Shown: piece after piece, positions 35,596-46,396 of the stretch | Layout of the letters: the number at the start of each line of letters is the position of its first letter | Position numbering within the stretch: position 1 is the first letter of the stretch | Assembly (NCBI GenBank): GCA_028279185.1 | Contig: JANQSS010000112.1 | Coordinates: 62,001 to 126,000, forward strand | Origin: Saprospiraceae bacterium | GTDB lineage: Bacteria; Bacteroidota; Bacteroidia; Chitinophagales; Saprospiraceae | Direction: 5' to 3' | DNA: 64,000 nucleotides | Translations under genes and position numbers: made by a program | Notes under the pieces: model-generated | The model's input: only the letters and a program-made list of their open reading frames with translations | Database searches by the model: none | What the model was told of the DNA's origin: nothing

Positions 35596-36483
35596 CTAAG
35601 ACAAGCGTAACGTTTTTAATTTTAGTTCTTCAGGCAATTCGCCCAATGCAAGATATGCACCTCCACCTCCGGCACCGCAGAGTTTAATTGCAAATTTCTC
35701 AGTCTCCAACCCTTCTTTCCAAAGACTTTTAATTTCCCTTGAAATCATCGGTTTAAAAATGTCAAATTCAATAGCGCTAATGGATTTAAAACTCTGTTCG
35801 ACACCTGATATGCGCCCTTTAACCCAAGAAGATACAAAGTCATGTACCGTAGGTATTAGTTTATTTTCAATCGCAGTCTTGAATTTTTTCTTTTCTAGTG
35901 ACTCAATGAAATACGAAATAAGGGGTGCTGTATTACGAATGGCCGTCGTTAAAATTAAATGAATAGGTAGAGAGTGTGGAATTTCAAAATCGCGTAGCTC
36001 ACCTTTACCATTTTGAACGACATAACTTTTACCCGTAAGCGAGACCAAAGGATCTACACCGCTACTTTCTCCATGGAAATATGATTCCATATCCGATAAC
36101 ACGCGACGCACTTCGTCTAATTGACTCTCTAGCGAAAGTTCGTTGTATACGTACCTGTCATAAAACGCCGCCGTAACGCTTCCAGAGCTTCCCAGCCCAC
36201 CACCTTGGGGAATATTTGAAATAAATCGTATATCTTTTTGATAGTCCAGATGCATGCGATTGATGTCCAGATTTTTGCTGACTTCTTCTATGGATGCTAA
36301 GTGATCAATCCATGCACTAAGATCAAATGGGTAATCCGACCTAATGCCAGCCCTCCAGCTGCCATTGTAGTATGAAAATGGCACGGCCAGCGCGTCCGAC
36401 CCGGATAGAACGGTATACTCTCCTGCAAGGAGGACTTTAGATGGATAAGTAGATTTCAAGCTCGGGGCACTTTCGGCCGCCAA
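35596..36483 (-). CDS. Mevalonate kinase-like GHMP kinase
   Basis: 295 residues. GHMP motifs: PSKVLLAGEYTVLSGSDALA, the ATP-binding IPQGGGLGSSGSVTAAF, the GESSGVDPLVSL region, and the C-terminal KLCGAGGGGAYLALG. Mevalonate kinase (ATP + mevalonate to mevalonate 5-phosphate) is the likeliest role, since the isoprenoid genes at 20.9-24.3 kb need it; a related phosphomevalonate enzyme is the alternative. The first start is TTG, with another TTG eight codons on; no ATG precedes the conserved domain. It is encoded alone, away from fni and HMG-CoA reductase. Confidence 0.8.
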   Translation of the reverse strand: MAAESAPSLKSTYPSKVLLAGEYTVLSGSDALAVPFSYYNGSWRAGIRSDYPFDLSAWIDHLASIEEVSKNLDINRMHLDYQKDIRFISNIPQGGGLGSSGSVTAAFYDRYVYNELSLESQLDEVRRVLSDMESYFHGESSGVDPLVSLTGKSYVVQNGKGELRDFEIPHSLPIHLILTTAIRNTAPLISYFIESLEKKKFKTAIENKLIPTVHDFVSSWVKGRISGVEQSFKSISAIEFDIFKPMISREIKSLWKEGLETEKFAIKLCGAGGGGAYLALGELPEELKLKTLRLS

Positions 36484-36756
36484 GGTAACAATTCCGAGAG
36501 TTATTTCATTAATGGATGTTGAACGACTTCGGCTCTATAAACGCATGCGTGCGACCTCTCATTTAAAGTCGATTTCATCCACTATGGAATTGGTAGGGGT
36601 TTCGCATATCTTATGTGTATATGATCTACTTAACTAATCAAGCTAAGTGAGTTGTTATACACCAATATTTGGTATAAGACGCAAGTTTAGAAATTGATTT
36701 CAGTTCATTCTTGAGAACAAACTTGTGCAAGAATAGTAATCGAACGGACGGCAGGT

Positions 36757-36987
36757 TTATGATTTTACTTCGCGTTTGGGAACGGGGTCATAGCCTGATC
36801 CGCCCCAGGGGTGACATCGAAATATGCGCTTAAGCCCAAGCCATGTTCCCTTAATTACTCCCCATTCCATAATTGCCCCGGCAGTATAGTGGGAGCAAGT
36901 AGGTTGAAATCGACATGTCGGTCCCAACATAGGGCTAATTAATTTTTGATAAAACCGGATAGGTAAAATAAATAATTTTCGAAGCAT
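36757..36987 (-). CDS. yidD: Membrane protein insertion efficiency factor YidD
   Basis: 76 residues of the YidD family: [32 protein letters not shown] and [13 protein letters not shown], with conserved Cys residues. It is a peripheral inner-membrane protein that helps YidC. Here it follows a DUF6702 gene by 15 nt rather than lying next to rnpA and yidC. The 272-bp region upstream of 36757 to 36484 holds no gene. Confidence 0.93.
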   Translation of the reverse strand: MLRKLFILPIRFYQKLISPMLGPTCRFQPTCSHYTAGAIMEWGVIKGTWLGLKRIFRCHPWGGSGYDPVPKREVKS

Positions 36988-37002
36988 CGCTTTGTAAAAA
37001 AA

Positions 37003-37482
37003 TTAGAAGGTCACAGCATCATCACCCTTTCGAATGAGAAAATAATGTTCGTCACCGTCGGATTTAATAACATTTAAAATATTATTTTGATCATCGTACA
37101 AATCGTGCAAGACGGAGTATTCTACTTCTATGCCCAATTCTTCATCAATTTCATCCGATTCTAAAAAACACCAAAAGGCAAATAAATCATCTGATTGCTC
37201 CTTACCCACCCAATTCAAGGCAATAATGTTATCGTCATTTTTTATTACGAAATGTTTGGAAAGGTATTCGGCTATGTAGTCATCCGCATTTGCGATTTCT
37301 TTTTTAGTGGCCAGAAATAGCTCCGGGCTTCCGGACTGTTGAATAGCCTCTTGTAAATCATCAATGTAGACGTGTATCGTGAGTTCCAGTTTATTGGACG
37401 CTCCATTCACCTCTAACTGACATTTGCTGATGTGAATGGGGTGTAAGAAGCACGACAATATGATGAAGTATAAAATTTGCAT
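37003..37482 (-). CDS. DUF6702 family protein
   Basis: 159 residues from the ATG at 37482, with a short signal-like N-terminus (ILYFIILSCFLHPIHIS). The family pattern is visible: LHPIHISKCQLEVN, LELTIHVYIDDLQEAI, ADDYIAEYLSKHF, WVGKE, and CFLESDEI. Function is unknown; the family is common in Bacteroidota and exported. The frame continues back to 37509, but those codons are part of a terminator stem, so the later ATG is chosen. Probably translated with yidD. Confidence 0.85.
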   Translation of the reverse strand: MQILYFIILSCFLHPIHISKCQLEVNGASNKLELTIHVYIDDLQEAIQQSGSPELFLATKKEIANADDYIAEYLSKHFVIKNDDNIIALNWVGKEQSDDLFAFWCFLESDEIDEELGIEVEYSVLHDLYDDQNNILNVIKSDGDEHYFLIRKGDDAVTF

Positions 37483-37490
37483 GAAAAAGA

Positions 37491-37528
37491 AAAACGCCGT
37501 TTTAGACATTTACTAAAACGGCGTTTTT
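37491..37528 (-). terminator. Rho-independent terminator after ahcY
   Basis: Inverted repeat with 15-bp arms AAAACGCCGTTTTAG / CTAAAACGGCGTTTT and a 7-nt loop, followed on the minus strand by a T-rich tract. It is 25 nt past the ahcY stop and lies immediately before the DUF6702 gene. Confidence 0.9.
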
Positions 37529-37552
37529 ATTCATTTAGTTTCTATCTATGAT

Positions 37553-38866
37553 CTAGTATCTGTAGTATTCAGGCTTATATGGCCCGTCGACTGGCACATT
37601 GATGTAATCTGCTTGATCCTGTGACAATTCTTCTAATTCGACTCCGATCTTGGCCAGGTGCAATCTCGCTACTTTTTCATCCAAGTGCTTCGGAAGTACG
37701 TATACCTTGTTTTCGTAATTATCCGTATTGGTCCACAATTCGATCTGAGCCAGCGTCTGATTAGTAAATGAATTCGACATCACAAATGAAGGATGACCGG
37801 TTGCGCATCCGAGGTTGACAAGACGCCCCTCTGCCAATACGATGATGTCATTACCATCGACATTGTACAAGTCGACTTGAGGCTTAATTTCATCTTTCGT
37901 TGAACCGTAGGCACTGTTCAACCATGCCATATCGATTTCATTGTCAAAATGACCAATGTTACAAACGATTGTTTTATCCGTCATGGCGCGAAAATGTCTT
38001 TCAGCGATGATGTCTTTATTTCCTGTTGCTGTTACGACAATATTGGCTTCTTTCACTGCGTCCATCATTTTCTTCACTTCAAAACCATCCATTGCGGCCT
38101 GTAGCGCACAAATCGGATCTATTTCGGTAACAATGACACGACATCCAGCACCTCTCAAAGAAGCAGCCGAACCCTTGCCAACGTCTCCGTATCCAGCGAC
38201 AACCGCCACCTTTCCGGCCATCATTACATCAGTAGCTCTTCGAATAGCGTCCACAAGCGATTCTTTACAACCGTACTTATTGTCAAACTTTGACTTCGTC
38301 ACCGAATCATTCACATTGATGGCAGGCATGGGCAACGTTCCATTTTCTTCACGCTCCATCAATCGATGGACACCTGTTGTCGTCTCTTCAGACAATCCCT
38401 TAATATTTGGAACGAGTTCCGGAAATCGATCTAAAACCATATTCGTCAAATCGCCACCATCATCCAGGATCATGTTCAATGGCTGGCCCTCAGGAAATGC
38501 AAATAATGTCTGTTCGATACACCAGTCAAACTCCTCTTCGTTCATCCCTTTCCATGCATAAACCGGAATACCAGCATCAGCTATCGCTGCTGCCGCGTGA
38601 TCTTGTGTAGAGAATATGTTACAAGATGACCACGAAACTTCAGCGCCAAGTTCTTTCAATGTTTCAATGAGCACAGCGGTCTGAATAGTCATATGTAAAC
38701 ATCCGGCGATGCGCGCACCTTTCAAAGGTTTGGATTCACCATACTCTTTTCGAAGTGACATAAGACCGGGCATTTCAGCTTCAGCGAGGCGTATCTCTTT
38801 GCGGCCCCAATCTGCCAGTTTAATGTCTTTTACTTTATACATTTCTTTTGTTTCTACAGATTGCAT
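37553..38866 (-). CDS. ahcY: Adenosylhomocysteinase
   Basis: 437 residues. It hydrolyses S-adenosylhomocysteine to adenosine and homocysteine with bound NAD. Evidence: [45 protein letters not shown], the NAD motif [47 protein letters not shown], and the C-terminal [13 protein letters not shown]. The start at 38866 gives the usual N-terminus. A TACCTTTG box lies 45 nt upstream. Confidence 0.97.
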   Translation of the reverse strand: MQSVETKEMYKVKDIKLADWGRKEIRLAEAEMPGLMSLRKEYGESKPLKGARIAGCLHMTIQTAVLIETLKELGAEVSWSSCNIFSTQDHAAAAIADAGIPVYAWKGMNEEEFDWCIEQTLFAFPEGQPLNMILDDGGDLTNMVLDRFPELVPNIKGLSEETTTGVHRLMEREENGTLPMPAINVNDSVTKSKFDNKYGCKESLVDAIRRATDVMMAGKVAVVAGYGDVGKGSAASLRGAGCRVIVTEIDPICALQAAMDGFEVKKMMDAVKEANIVVTATGNKDIIAERHFRAMTDKTIVCNIGHFDNEIDMAWLNSAYGSTKDEIKPQVDLYNVDGNDIIVLAEGRLVNLGCATGHPSFVMSNSFTNQTLAQIELWTNTDNYENKVYVLPKHLDEKVARLHLAKIGVELEELSQDQADYINVPVDGPYKPEYYRY

Positions 38867-38911
38867 ATATGATTTAAGTTTTAAGCGTTAATCGTCGTTT
38901 GAAAACGGCTG

Positions 38912-38919
38912 CAAAGGTA
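38912..38919 (-). promoter_or_regulatory. -7 box of ahcY
   Basis: TACCTTTG on the minus strand, an exact TAnnTTTG match, giving a leader of about 40 nt before ahcY. No TTG -33 at normal spacing. I see no riboswitch-like fold in the leader. Confidence 0.5.
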
Positions 38920-39003
38920 CGAAATAGAAAGTAAGTGCTTGATTTTAGTGTTTTACAACCTCAAGTGATATGCTCATTAATCTAATCTTCATATCACCGG
39001 ATT

Positions 39004-39771
39004 CTAGTCAAAATTCCTCATCAAGCCATAATTGAACAATGCAAAATCGTACTTAACCGGATCGCTTTTATCAAAGTCAGCCAACCTCTTGGTTAGCAAT
39101 TCTGCGGTTTTCCAATTTGCCTTTTCCTCTCCCACCAACTTTAACTCCTTTGCCGCTCGTAATACATGAACATCAAGCGGAATGATTAGTTTTGACGGAT
39201 CAATATTATTCCAAATACCGAAATCGACGCCGGTATCATCTTTTCGAATCATCCAGCGTAAAAACATATTAAGACGCTTACAAGCCGAGTTTCGCTCAGG
39301 TGTTGAAATGTGTTTCAAACTGCGCTTTAGTGTGGTAGGTAATGTGGCAAAATGTGCATGCAACTGGATTAGTCCGTGCTTAATGGGTGCGGCTTCACGA
39401 TTAATGAAAAAATGTTCGAGACTTTCCTTATTCAAATAGATGTCCTTTAAAAAATACAATACACTCAGTGCATCATCGCCATTAAATGTCCTATGTTTAA
39501 ATGATACAAAAGGTTTTAAATCATGCGGTCTAAAGTGCCGTACAAAGTGCACCGGACTGTTATCCATTAACCGAATAAATTCGGTTGATTTATTTATTAT
39601 TGTTTTGCGCTGTCCCCATGCAAAAATAGCGGATATGAATCCACTTATTTCGATATCTTCCTTCCTCGAAAATTGATGAGGAATTGATATAGGATCATTT
39701 AAAATAAAATTCTGTTGATTGAATCGCTCGACGTATTCGTCCAACAAGTTTTTTAGTTCAGTGGTCCTCAT
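39004..39771 (-). CDS. TIGR02757 family protein
   Basis: 255 residues matching the TIGR02757 family: an N-terminal LKNLLDEYVERFNQQNFI, ISGFISAIFAWGQRKTIINKS, KHRTFNGDDALSVLYFLKDI, a central RLNMFLRWMIRKDDTGVDFGIW segment, and the C-terminal PVKYDFALFNYGLMR. Function is unknown, although the family has an endonuclease-III-like helical look in the WM-RKDD...PLDVHV part. It begins 25 nt after icmF and is probably on the same mRNA. Confidence 0.88.
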   Translation of the reverse strand: MRTTELKNLLDEYVERFNQQNFILNDPISIPHQFSRKEDIEISGFISAIFAWGQRKTIINKSTEFIRLMDNSPVHFVRHFRPHDLKPFVSFKHRTFNGDDALSVLYFLKDIYLNKESLEHFFINREAAPIKHGLIQLHAHFATLPTTLKRSLKHISTPERNSACKRLNMFLRWMIRKDDTGVDFGIWNNIDPSKLIIPLDVHVLRAAKELKLVGEEKANWKTAELLTKRLADFDKSDPVKYDFALFNYGLMRNFD

Positions 39772-39796
39772 TAATTGACAAGATACGTTTTAAGCA

Positions 39797-42700
39797 TCAC
39801 ATATTTCGGCGATACTGTCCGCCAACTTCGTAGAGCGCATGCGTTATTTGGCCTAAACTACAAGATTTAACGGTTTCCATGAGTGCATCAAATAAATTTT
39901 CATTTTGGATCGCCCGTCGTTTCAGATTATTTAATGCCATTTCTGATTTATCCATATTTGCTTTACGCAAATTTTGCAATGTTATGATTTGTCTGTTTTT
40001 TTCATCTTCCGTTGCACGAATTACTTCTTGCGGTAACACGGTTGGCGAGCCCTCTTTCGACAAAAAGGTATTAACACCAATTATCGGAAATTCGCCGCTA
40101 TGTTTTAAGGTTTCATAATAGAGGCTCTCTTCTTGAATTTTACTTCGTTGATACATGGTTTCCATAGCACCCAAAACGCCACCACGCTCTGTAATTCGAT
40201 CAAATTCTGTCAAAACGGCTTCCTCGACTAAATCAGTTAATTCGTCAATAATAAAGGATCCTTGAAGCGGATTTTCATTTTTTGCTAATCCCAATTCATG
40301 ATTGATGATCATTTGGATTGCCACCGCGCGGCGAACACTTTCTTCTGTTGGTGTGGTTATGGCTTCGTCGTAGGCATTTGTATGTAGCGAATTGCAATTA
40401 TCATATATCGCGTAAAGTGCTTGTAATGTGGTGCGGATGTCATTGAAGGAAATCTCTTGTGCATGCAATGACCGGCCGGAGGTTTGTATATGATATTTTA
40501 ATTTTTGAGATCGCTCGTTGGCCCCATATTTTAATTTCATAGCCTTCGCCCAAATGCGGCGAGCGACACGACCAATAACTGCATATTCTGGGTCGACACC
40601 ATTGGAAAAAAAGAAGGATAAATTTGGTGCAAATCCGTCAATATCCATTCCTCGAGATAAATAGTACTCGACGAATGTAAATCCATTGGCTAGTGTAAAT
40701 GCCAATTGTGTAATCGGATTAGCGCCAGCCTCCGCAATGTGATAGCCGGATATGGAAACAGAATAGAAATTTTTGACTTTGTTGTCCGTGAAATACTGCT
40801 GTACATCACCCATTATTTTTAATGAAAATTCTGTACTAAAAATACATGTATTTTGTGCCTGATCCTCCTTTAATATATCAGCCTGTACGGTTCCACGAAC
40901 AGAGTTAAGTGCTTTCGCCTTTAATTCAAGATAAACATTCTCTGGTAAGATCTCATCGCCGGTAACACCTAGTAATAATAATCCAAGCCCGTTATTTCCT
41001 TCGGGCACATCCATTTTATACTCGGGCCGAGCTAAACCTTTGTCATCATATTTTGCCTTTTTTACGACTTCAACCTTATTCGCTAAATTATTTTCATGAA
41101 TATATTTTTCGCATTGTTGATCGATGGCGGCATTCATAAAAAACGCACAAATGGTCGCTGCTGGTCCATTTATGGTCATGGAAACCGATGTTTTAGGATC
41201 ACATAAATCAAACCCCGAGTACAGAATCTTTGCATCATCTAAACAGCATATTGATACACCAGAATTACCGACTTTTCCGTAGATGTCAGGTCTGTAATCC
41301 GGATCTTCGCCGTATAAAGTAACTGAATCAAATGCTGTTGATAGTCGCGCGGCGGGCATATCTGATGACAGATAGTGGAAGCGACGATTCGTTCGTTCCG
41401 GCCCCCCTTCACCGGCAAACATACGTGTGGGGTCTTCACCTTTACGTTTAAATGGGTAAACTCCTGCCGTAAATGGAAATGAACCCGGAAAATTTTCCTG
41501 CATACACCACGTCAATATATCCGCCCAACTTTTATAACGCGGAATGGCTACACGTGGAATTTTTGACTTCGACAACGACTGGGTGTGCGTGGGAACTCGA
41601 ATTTCTCTGGACCGCACTTGATATATGAATTCATCTTTTTGATACGCTTCTATTTTTTCAGGCCATTGCTCCAATATTTCCTGACATGTGCCGTCCAGGA
41701 ATTTTTTCTTTTGCTCGACTTGATCAAGGAGAACTTGACCAACTTCATTTTGATTAAGTTCTGCAGCCTGCACTAACGACTGAATTTCTGAAGCCAGTTC
41801 ACTTTGTTTCGTTACCCATTCATCATATTTTCGATTAGAGTCTGCTATTTCAGATAAATAGCGAATGCGTTTAGGTGGAATAATGAATATTTTTTCACTA
41901 TCTCCTAATGTGAGTTGCAAACTTGAATTAAGGTCAAAATTCGTTTTCTCATTTAATTTAGAAATGAGCACTTTGTACAATTCATTCGTACCCGGATCAT
42001 TAAATTGACTGGCTATCGTACCATACACGGGCATGGTATCGGGATCATCGTGCCAACGATCGTGATTTCGTTGATATTGCTTTTTGACATCGCGAAGGGC
42101 ATCCTGCGCTCCTCGTTTATCGAATTTATTGATGGCAATTATGTCCGCAAAATCGAGCATATCAATTTTTTCTAATTGCGTCGCGGCACCATATTCAGGC
42201 GTCATTACGTATAGGGTAAGATCACTATGATCTACGATTTCCGTATCCGATTGCCCGATTCCCGAAGTTTCGAGTATGACAAGGTCAAATCCGGACGCTT
42301 TTAATATGTCGACACCACCTTGAACATGTTTTGACAATGCCAAATTTGATTGACGAGTGGCTAGCGAACGCATGTATACATTTTTGTTGGTGCTAAGTGC
42401 ATTCATGCGAATGCGGTCACCTAGCAAAGCACCTCCTGTTTTGCGTTTTGACGGATCCACGGATATGATTCCAACTTTCTTTTCGGGAAAGTCCAGTAAA
42501 AATCGACGTAGTAATTCATCCACAAGGCTTGATTTTCCAGCTCCCCCCGTGCCGGTAATTCCCAGAACTGGCGCCTCTGCTTGTGCAGACTTGGACTGAA
42601 CATGATTCATGACATCTTCGTGCAGTTCCGGATAGTTTTCGATTGCCGTTATGGTTCGAGCAATGGCAGATGGATTGTCGGGAGACAAATTCACAACTTG

Positions 42701-43156
42701 GCCATTTATTTGATCGCCAAGTGGAAAGTCACAATGTCGGATGACGTCATTTATCATGCCCTGAAGGCCCATATTTCGTCCATCATCTGGGGAATATATG
42801 CGCGTAATGCCGTAGCTATGAAGCTCCTCGATTTCAGAAGGCAATATGGTGCCACCACCGCCTCCAAAAACCTTAATATGCCCACTCCCCCTTTCTTGAA
42901 GCATGTCGTAGATGTACTTGAAATATTCATTATGGCCTCCTTGATAACTAGTCAAAGCGATGCCCTGAACATCCTCCTGAATTGCCGTATGGACTATCTC
43001 CTCAGCGCTGCGGTTGTGTCCCAGATGTATGATCTCGGCTCCCGTGCGTTGCATGATGCGTCGCATGATGTTGATAGCTGCGTCGTGTCCATCGAATAAG
43101 GACGCAGCTGTGACGATTCGTACATGATGCTCTGGTTGATATGTAGTAGTTTCCAC
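39797..43156 (-). CDS. icmF: Fused isobutyryl-CoA mutase IcmF
   Basis: 1119 residues from a GTG at 43156. Order of domains: B12-binding ([16 protein letters not shown], base-off His about 24), a MeaB-like GTPase chaperone ([14 protein letters not shown] near 201-213; [12 protein letters not shown]) and the mutase TIM barrel ([21 protein letters not shown] near 560; [19 protein letters not shown]). This is the IcmF design that interconverts isobutyryl-CoA and n-butyryl-CoA (also pivalyl/isovaleryl-CoA in some members) with adenosylcobalamin. The PFKR pocket sequence is of the isobutyryl type, not methylmalonyl. A TATCTTTG box at 43184-43191 shows that the longer frame to 43279 lies upstream of the promoter. 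Confidence 0.93.
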   Translation of the reverse strand: METTTYQPEHHVRIVTAASLFDGHDAAINIMRRIMQRTGAEIIHLGHNRSAEEIVHTAIQEDVQGIALTSYQGGHNEYFKYIYDMLQERGSGHIKVFGGGGGTILPSEIEELHSYGITRIYSPDDGRNMGLQGMINDVIRHCDFPLGDQINGQVVNLSPDNPSAIARTITAIENYPELHEDVMNHVQSKSAQAEAPVLGITGTGGAGKSSLVDELLRRFLLDFPEKKVGIISVDPSKRKTGGALLGDRIRMNALSTNKNVYMRSLATRQSNLALSKHVQGGVDILKASGFDLVILETSGIGQSDTEIVDHSDLTLYVMTPEYGAATQLEKIDMLDFADIIAINKFDKRGAQDALRDVKKQYQRNHDRWHDDPDTMPVYGTIASQFNDPGTNELYKVLISKLNEKTNFDLNSSLQLTLGDSEKIFIIPPKRIRYLSEIADSNRKYDEWVTKQSELASEIQSLVQAAELNQNEVGQVLLDQVEQKKKFLDGTCQEILEQWPEKIEAYQKDEFIYQVRSREIRVPTHTQSLSKSKIPRVAIPRYKSWADILTWCMQENFPGSFPFTAGVYPFKRKGEDPTRMFAGEGGPERTNRRFHYLSSDMPAARLSTAFDSVTLYGEDPDYRPDIYGKVGNSGVSICCLDDAKILYSGFDLCDPKTSVSMTINGPAATICAFFMNAAIDQQCEKYIHENNLANKVEVVKKAKYDDKGLARPEYKMDVPEGNNGLGLLLLGVTGDEILPENVYLELKAKALNSVRGTVQADILKEDQAQNTCIFSTEFSLKIMGDVQQYFTDNKVKNFYSVSISGYHIAEAGANPITQLAFTLANGFTFVEYYLSRGMDIDGFAPNLSFFFSNGVDPEYAVIGRVARRIWAKAMKLKYGANERSQKLKYHIQTSGRSLHAQEISFNDIRTTLQALYAIYDNCNSLHTNAYDEAITTPTEESVRRAVAIQMIINHELGLAKNENPLQGSFIIDELTDLVEEAVLTEFDRITERGGVLGAMETMYQRSKIQEESLYYETLKHSGEFPIIGVNTFLSKEGSPTVLPQEVIRATEDEKNRQIITLQNLRKANMDKSEMALNNLKRRAIQNENLFDALMETVKSCSLGQITHALYEVGGQYRRNM

Positions 43157-43183
43157 GAGTTTAGGCGATTGGTTACAGGACTT

Positions 43184-43191
43184 CAAAGATA
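43184..43191 (-). promoter_or_regulatory. -7 box of icmF
   Basis: TATCTTTG on the minus strand, exact TAnnTTTG, 27 nt before the GTG at 43156. The -33 position at N23 reads ATTC, a weak match. It decides the icmF start. Confidence 0.55.
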
Positions 43192-43421
43192 CGAGTTGCT
43201 TTGTTGCCCTGCTGAATACCGAATCGATGAAAACATATAATTTCCTCAAAAAAACACTTCCCCATCCTCGACCTTGCACTTAAGGTGAAATGGAATATTA
43301 ACCAACACGCATGTGTACGAAGTGAGTGATTGCCTATATAGATTAGGAGAGGCTTTCTTGTCAAGGGCAAATCCTTTGTAGTTGGATTCACTAGATGACA
43401 TGGAATCACTACATTGCGCTC

Positions 43422-44102
43422 ATGCGATTGAGTAAGTATTTGGCCAAAACCGGTGTGGCAAGCAGGAAAGAAAGTACGGCTTTAATCAAGTCCGGACGAA
43501 TCACCGTCAACGGTATCATCGAAAAAAACCCGACATACGAAGTCCAGCGAGATGATATTATCAAAAAAGGTGAAACCGTTTTGCTCGCTAAAACCAACTT
43601 ACAATATATTTTACTTAACAAACAAAAAAACACAACTACAAGGCCAGAGTCGTCCGTGTCGGTTGATGACTTATTTCAAAAATTAAATATTAATATACTA
43701 AATGGGAAATCAATTTTCCAAATGCGTGAAATTGAATTGGGCCTGACGGTTGTGACTAATGATTTGGATTTAATAGAAAAGCTTTCTGCAAAAAACACTC
43801 GAATAAAAAAGACGTATCTCGTTTACTTTGAATTGGACTTAACTGAGAAAAATATTGATCAAATTCAACTTCAACTAGCCGGGGCCCTCATCAAAAGCGT
43901 AAATGAAAATACGCTTGAAATCACACTATACCATGGAAGCCATATTGAAATTATTGAAACGATAGAACAAATTGGTATAGCCGTGCTAAAAGTTGATTGC
44001 ATTTATTTTGCAGGACTAACCAAAAAGGATCTACCACGTGGGTGGCATCGTGAACTCACTGATATGGAGGTCACCCGATTAAAGTTTTTTAATGTGTTGT
44101 AA
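43422..44102 (+). CDS. S4-domain pseudouridine synthase-like protein lacking the catalytic Asp
   Basis: 226 residues from the ATG at 43422, the normal S4-domain start (MRLSKYLAKTGVASRKES...). The S4 RNA-binding domain (1-60) is intact and followed by an RsuA/RluB-like fold. Where active members have GRLDxxTxGLLLLTND, this protein has IFQMREIELGLTVVTND, so the essential Asp is replaced (Arg102 aligns with it). The following region keeps the family pattern, including a KTYLVYF strand and GLTKKDLPRGWHREL near the end. It is either an inactive RNA-binding relative or uses another residue. The upstream gap is divergent with icmF. Confidence 0.8.
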   Translation: MRLSKYLAKTGVASRKESTALIKSGRITVNGIIEKNPTYEVQRDDIIKKGETVLLAKTNLQYILLNKQKNTTTRPESSVSVDDLFQKLNINILNGKSIFQMREIELGLTVVTNDLDLIEKLSAKNTRIKKTYLVYFELDLTEKNIDQIQLQLAGALIKSVNENTLEITLYHGSHIEIIETIEQIGIAVLKVDCIYFAGLTKKDLPRGWHRELTDMEVTRLKFFNVL

Positions 44103-44136
44103 CTAATTTTTACTGTTTTTATCACGATGGTTTTAT

Positions 44137-44144
44137 TACATTTG
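44137..44144 (+). promoter_or_regulatory. -7 box of the Ig/beta-helix protein gene
   Basis: TACATTTG, exact TAnnTTTG, 33 nt before the ATG at 44178. It lies downstream of an in-frame ATG at 44127, so that earlier start is unlikely. Confidence 0.5.
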
Positions 44145-44177
44145 CTACACCTAGTCAAGAACAAATATTTTAATATT

Positions 44178-46391
44178 ATGAGAACACATAAAATTAACAG
44201 ATCAATTCTGTTTTACTGTCTTTTCGCTTTTCTTAATCAAAATTTAGCTGCTCAATGTCCTAACGGCTTGCAACCGGCACCCAACCTACACTTGACTGAA
44301 ATCCAATGCAGCGCAGCTAACCTTGACGGCAGTTGTTTTACGATGTATGCAGAAAATACATCAGATCAATGTGGCACATACTTCACGCCAGGGTGCGGAA
44401 ACACAGTTGTTTCAAATGCAAACTGGTTTGTTTTCATCGCAACGTCCGATACAATCACGTTTCAATTTTTGATAGGTAATTGTCTTAATAATGACGGTGT
44501 GCAAATGGGGCTTTATGACATAATAGGCAATATTTATGAAGCAGACACATGTAATACAAACGATTATCCTATTGAAAGATCTGTCCTGGTAGACCAAGCA
44601 TTCTGCTTCAACCCTATAATGGGAGCAACACAATGGCCAAACGTCCCTGTAACTCCAGGCAAGCAGTATGCACTATTAGTCGATGGGTGGGGAGGCGACG
44701 TTTGCGAGGTTGAAATCAATATCATAGGAGCACCGGTTGTTTCTATACCAAGCCCAACGGATTTAATAATTTCTTCTACCGGATTTCAAGATCCGGGAAT
44801 AGGTGAATTAGATACAGTGTGTCCAGGAGCAATGGACGTACAGATTCATACACCGAAAATACCTTTTGCCTCGAACTATATTTGGGAATTTCCGGATGGC
44901 ACGACTGCAGTATCACACGATACAAATGTTTTATATAGTTTCCCATTTTCACCAGGCGATACTGCGACATTTTGCGTTCGAGGTAAGAATTCCTGTGATA
45001 CATCTTCAAGTTTCTGTAAGTCTGTAATCATAGGTGATTTTGTAATTCAATGCAATAATAGTTTTACCGGATATTTAAATTCTTCAGGAACAATTGTACT
45101 GAATGACCAGGATATTCTGACGTCAAACCTCAGTTGTTCATACGACAGCTTACATATAGACCCTCCCGAAATAAATTGTAACAGCGTAGGTAATGTTCCT
45201 ATTCAGGTGACTGCATATCGTTCTGGGTATGGCACTACATGTTCTGCTGAGGTAACAATTTTTGACACCTTATCTCCTATGATTCATTGTACTAATTTTC
45301 TAACTTTTTATTTGAATCAATCTGGGACTCTTGAAATTACTCATGACGACATCTTAGGTTTCACAACCGATAATTGTACTATTTCTTACTCGATGAACCA
45401 AAATACGTTCACCTGTGCTGATATTGGAGATCATACAATGCAAATCATTGCCACCGATCCTTCCGGTAATTCAGATACGTGCTCAACCATCATTTCTATA
45501 ATTGAAAATTTTGCTCCTATTATACATACACAGGATATAACGATAGACCTTGACCAAAACATGGGCACCGCTTCAATAGTAGCCGAGGATTTGAATTTTA
45601 ATACAACCGATAATTGCGGACTTCAATCATTCAGCGTAGACAAGACGCTTTTTTCTTGCAGTGATCCTGACATCAACTATGTAATATTTTCAGCTACTGA
45701 TGTTAACGGAAATACATCATCAGCCATCGCCACCGTAACTCTTAATAAACCCGCTAAACGTTCTGCATGGGTGAGTGAATTAGCAAGTGGAAATAATAAT
45801 GGGTTAACCAAAATTCATGCTTTTAACAATCTTCAAGATGCGTTGGAGGCTCAGGGTTGTATCGAAAACGTCAATTTAATTCGACTGGTTGAAGGCACCT
45901 ACTATCCTTCCAATTTTGGAGATAGCAGAATATCTTCATTCAATATGCCCGACACAATTGAAATCAGAGGTGGGTTTCCATTAGGTTCTGGTTCCAGGGA
46001 TCCTGAACTTTATATTTCGAGGTTATCAGGTAACCTCGGAAATTCATTACTCAAGACAGATAACGCTTATCACGTAGTTACAATTCCGTCACAAAGCAAA
46101 CTAGCCATCTTGGACGGATTAGAAATTTCTGGAGGGGTTGCAAACACTAACGACCATAGCCAGGGTGCTGGGGTTTTGGTCGAAGGGGTTGCGAAATTTA
46201 AAAATGTTAGAATTTTCGATTGTGCTTCTGTCGGTGAAGGAGCAAATATCCATGTTAAAGGCAACAAAGGTAATTTAACCATTTTAGGACCAAGTTCTAT
46301 TAACATGCTTTACGCCGGACCTTCTTTGCTTTATGTGGACAAAAATGCAAATTTACTCATTCTCAAAAATGTCGACCTATCGCCTAACTAA
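44178..46391 (+). CDS. Exported protein with three HYR/Ig-like repeats and a short beta-helix
   Basis: 737 residues from the ATG at 44178, with a signal peptide ending AAQ. After an N-terminal Cys-rich domain (NGLQPAPNLHLTEIQC, GTYFTPGCGN, then an ATSDTITFQFLIG sandwich) and a PKD-like part, three tandem ~80-residue Ig-like repeats begin near nt 45037, 45280 and 45520. Each has Y/D-L-SGT/MGT, DNC and ATD-SGN-DTC words. The C-terminal ~200 residues are a short parallel beta-helix (GTYYPSNFGDSR, DGLEISGGV, VRIFDC). It ends without a T9SS tail, unlike its neighbour. Probably a surface or periplasmic protein; the role is unknown. Confidence 0.75.
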   Translation: MRTHKINRSILFYCLFAFLNQNLAAQCPNGLQPAPNLHLTEIQCSAANLDGSCFTMYAENTSDQCGTYFTPGCGNTVVSNANWFVFIATSDTITFQFLIGNCLNNDGVQMGLYDIIGNIYEADTCNTNDYPIERSVLVDQAFCFNPIMGATQWPNVPVTPGKQYALLVDGWGGDVCEVEINIIGAPVVSIPSPTDLIISSTGFQDPGIGELDTVCPGAMDVQIHTPKIPFASNYIWEFPDGTTAVSHDTNVLYSFPFSPGDTATFCVRGKNSCDTSSSFCKSVIIGDFVIQCNNSFTGYLNSSGTIVLNDQDILTSNLSCSYDSLHIDPPEINCNSVGNVPIQVTAYRSGYGTTCSAEVTIFDTLSPMIHCTNFLTFYLNQSGTLEITHDDILGFTTDNCTISYSMNQNTFTCADIGDHTMQIIATDPSGNSDTCSTIISIIENFAPIIHTQDITIDLDQNMGTASIVAEDLNFNTTDNCGLQSFSVDKTLFSCSDPDINYVIFSATDVNGNTSSAIATVTLNKPAKRSAWVSELASGNNNGLTKIHAFNNLQDALEAQGCIENVNLIRLVEGTYYPSNFGDSRISSFNMPDTIEIRGGFPLGSGSRDPELYISRLSGNLGNSLLKTDNAYHVVTIPSQSKLAILDGLEISGGVANTNDHSQGAGVLVEGVAKFKNVRIFDCASVGEGANIHVKGNKGNLTILGPSSINMLYAGPSLLYVDKNANLLILKNVDLSPN

Positions 46392-46396
46392 TATGA

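Noticed and set aside
37483-37509. Earlier ATG for the DUF6702 gene
   Set aside because: It is formed by the ahcY terminator stem; the signal peptide begins at 37482.
43157-43279. Longer N-terminus for IcmF
   Set aside because: It lies upstream of the TATCTTTG box and lacks similarity to IcmF starts.
44127-44177. Earlier ATG for the Ig/beta-helix protein
   Set aside because: The -7 box at 44137-44144 lies inside it and the signal peptide starts at 44178.
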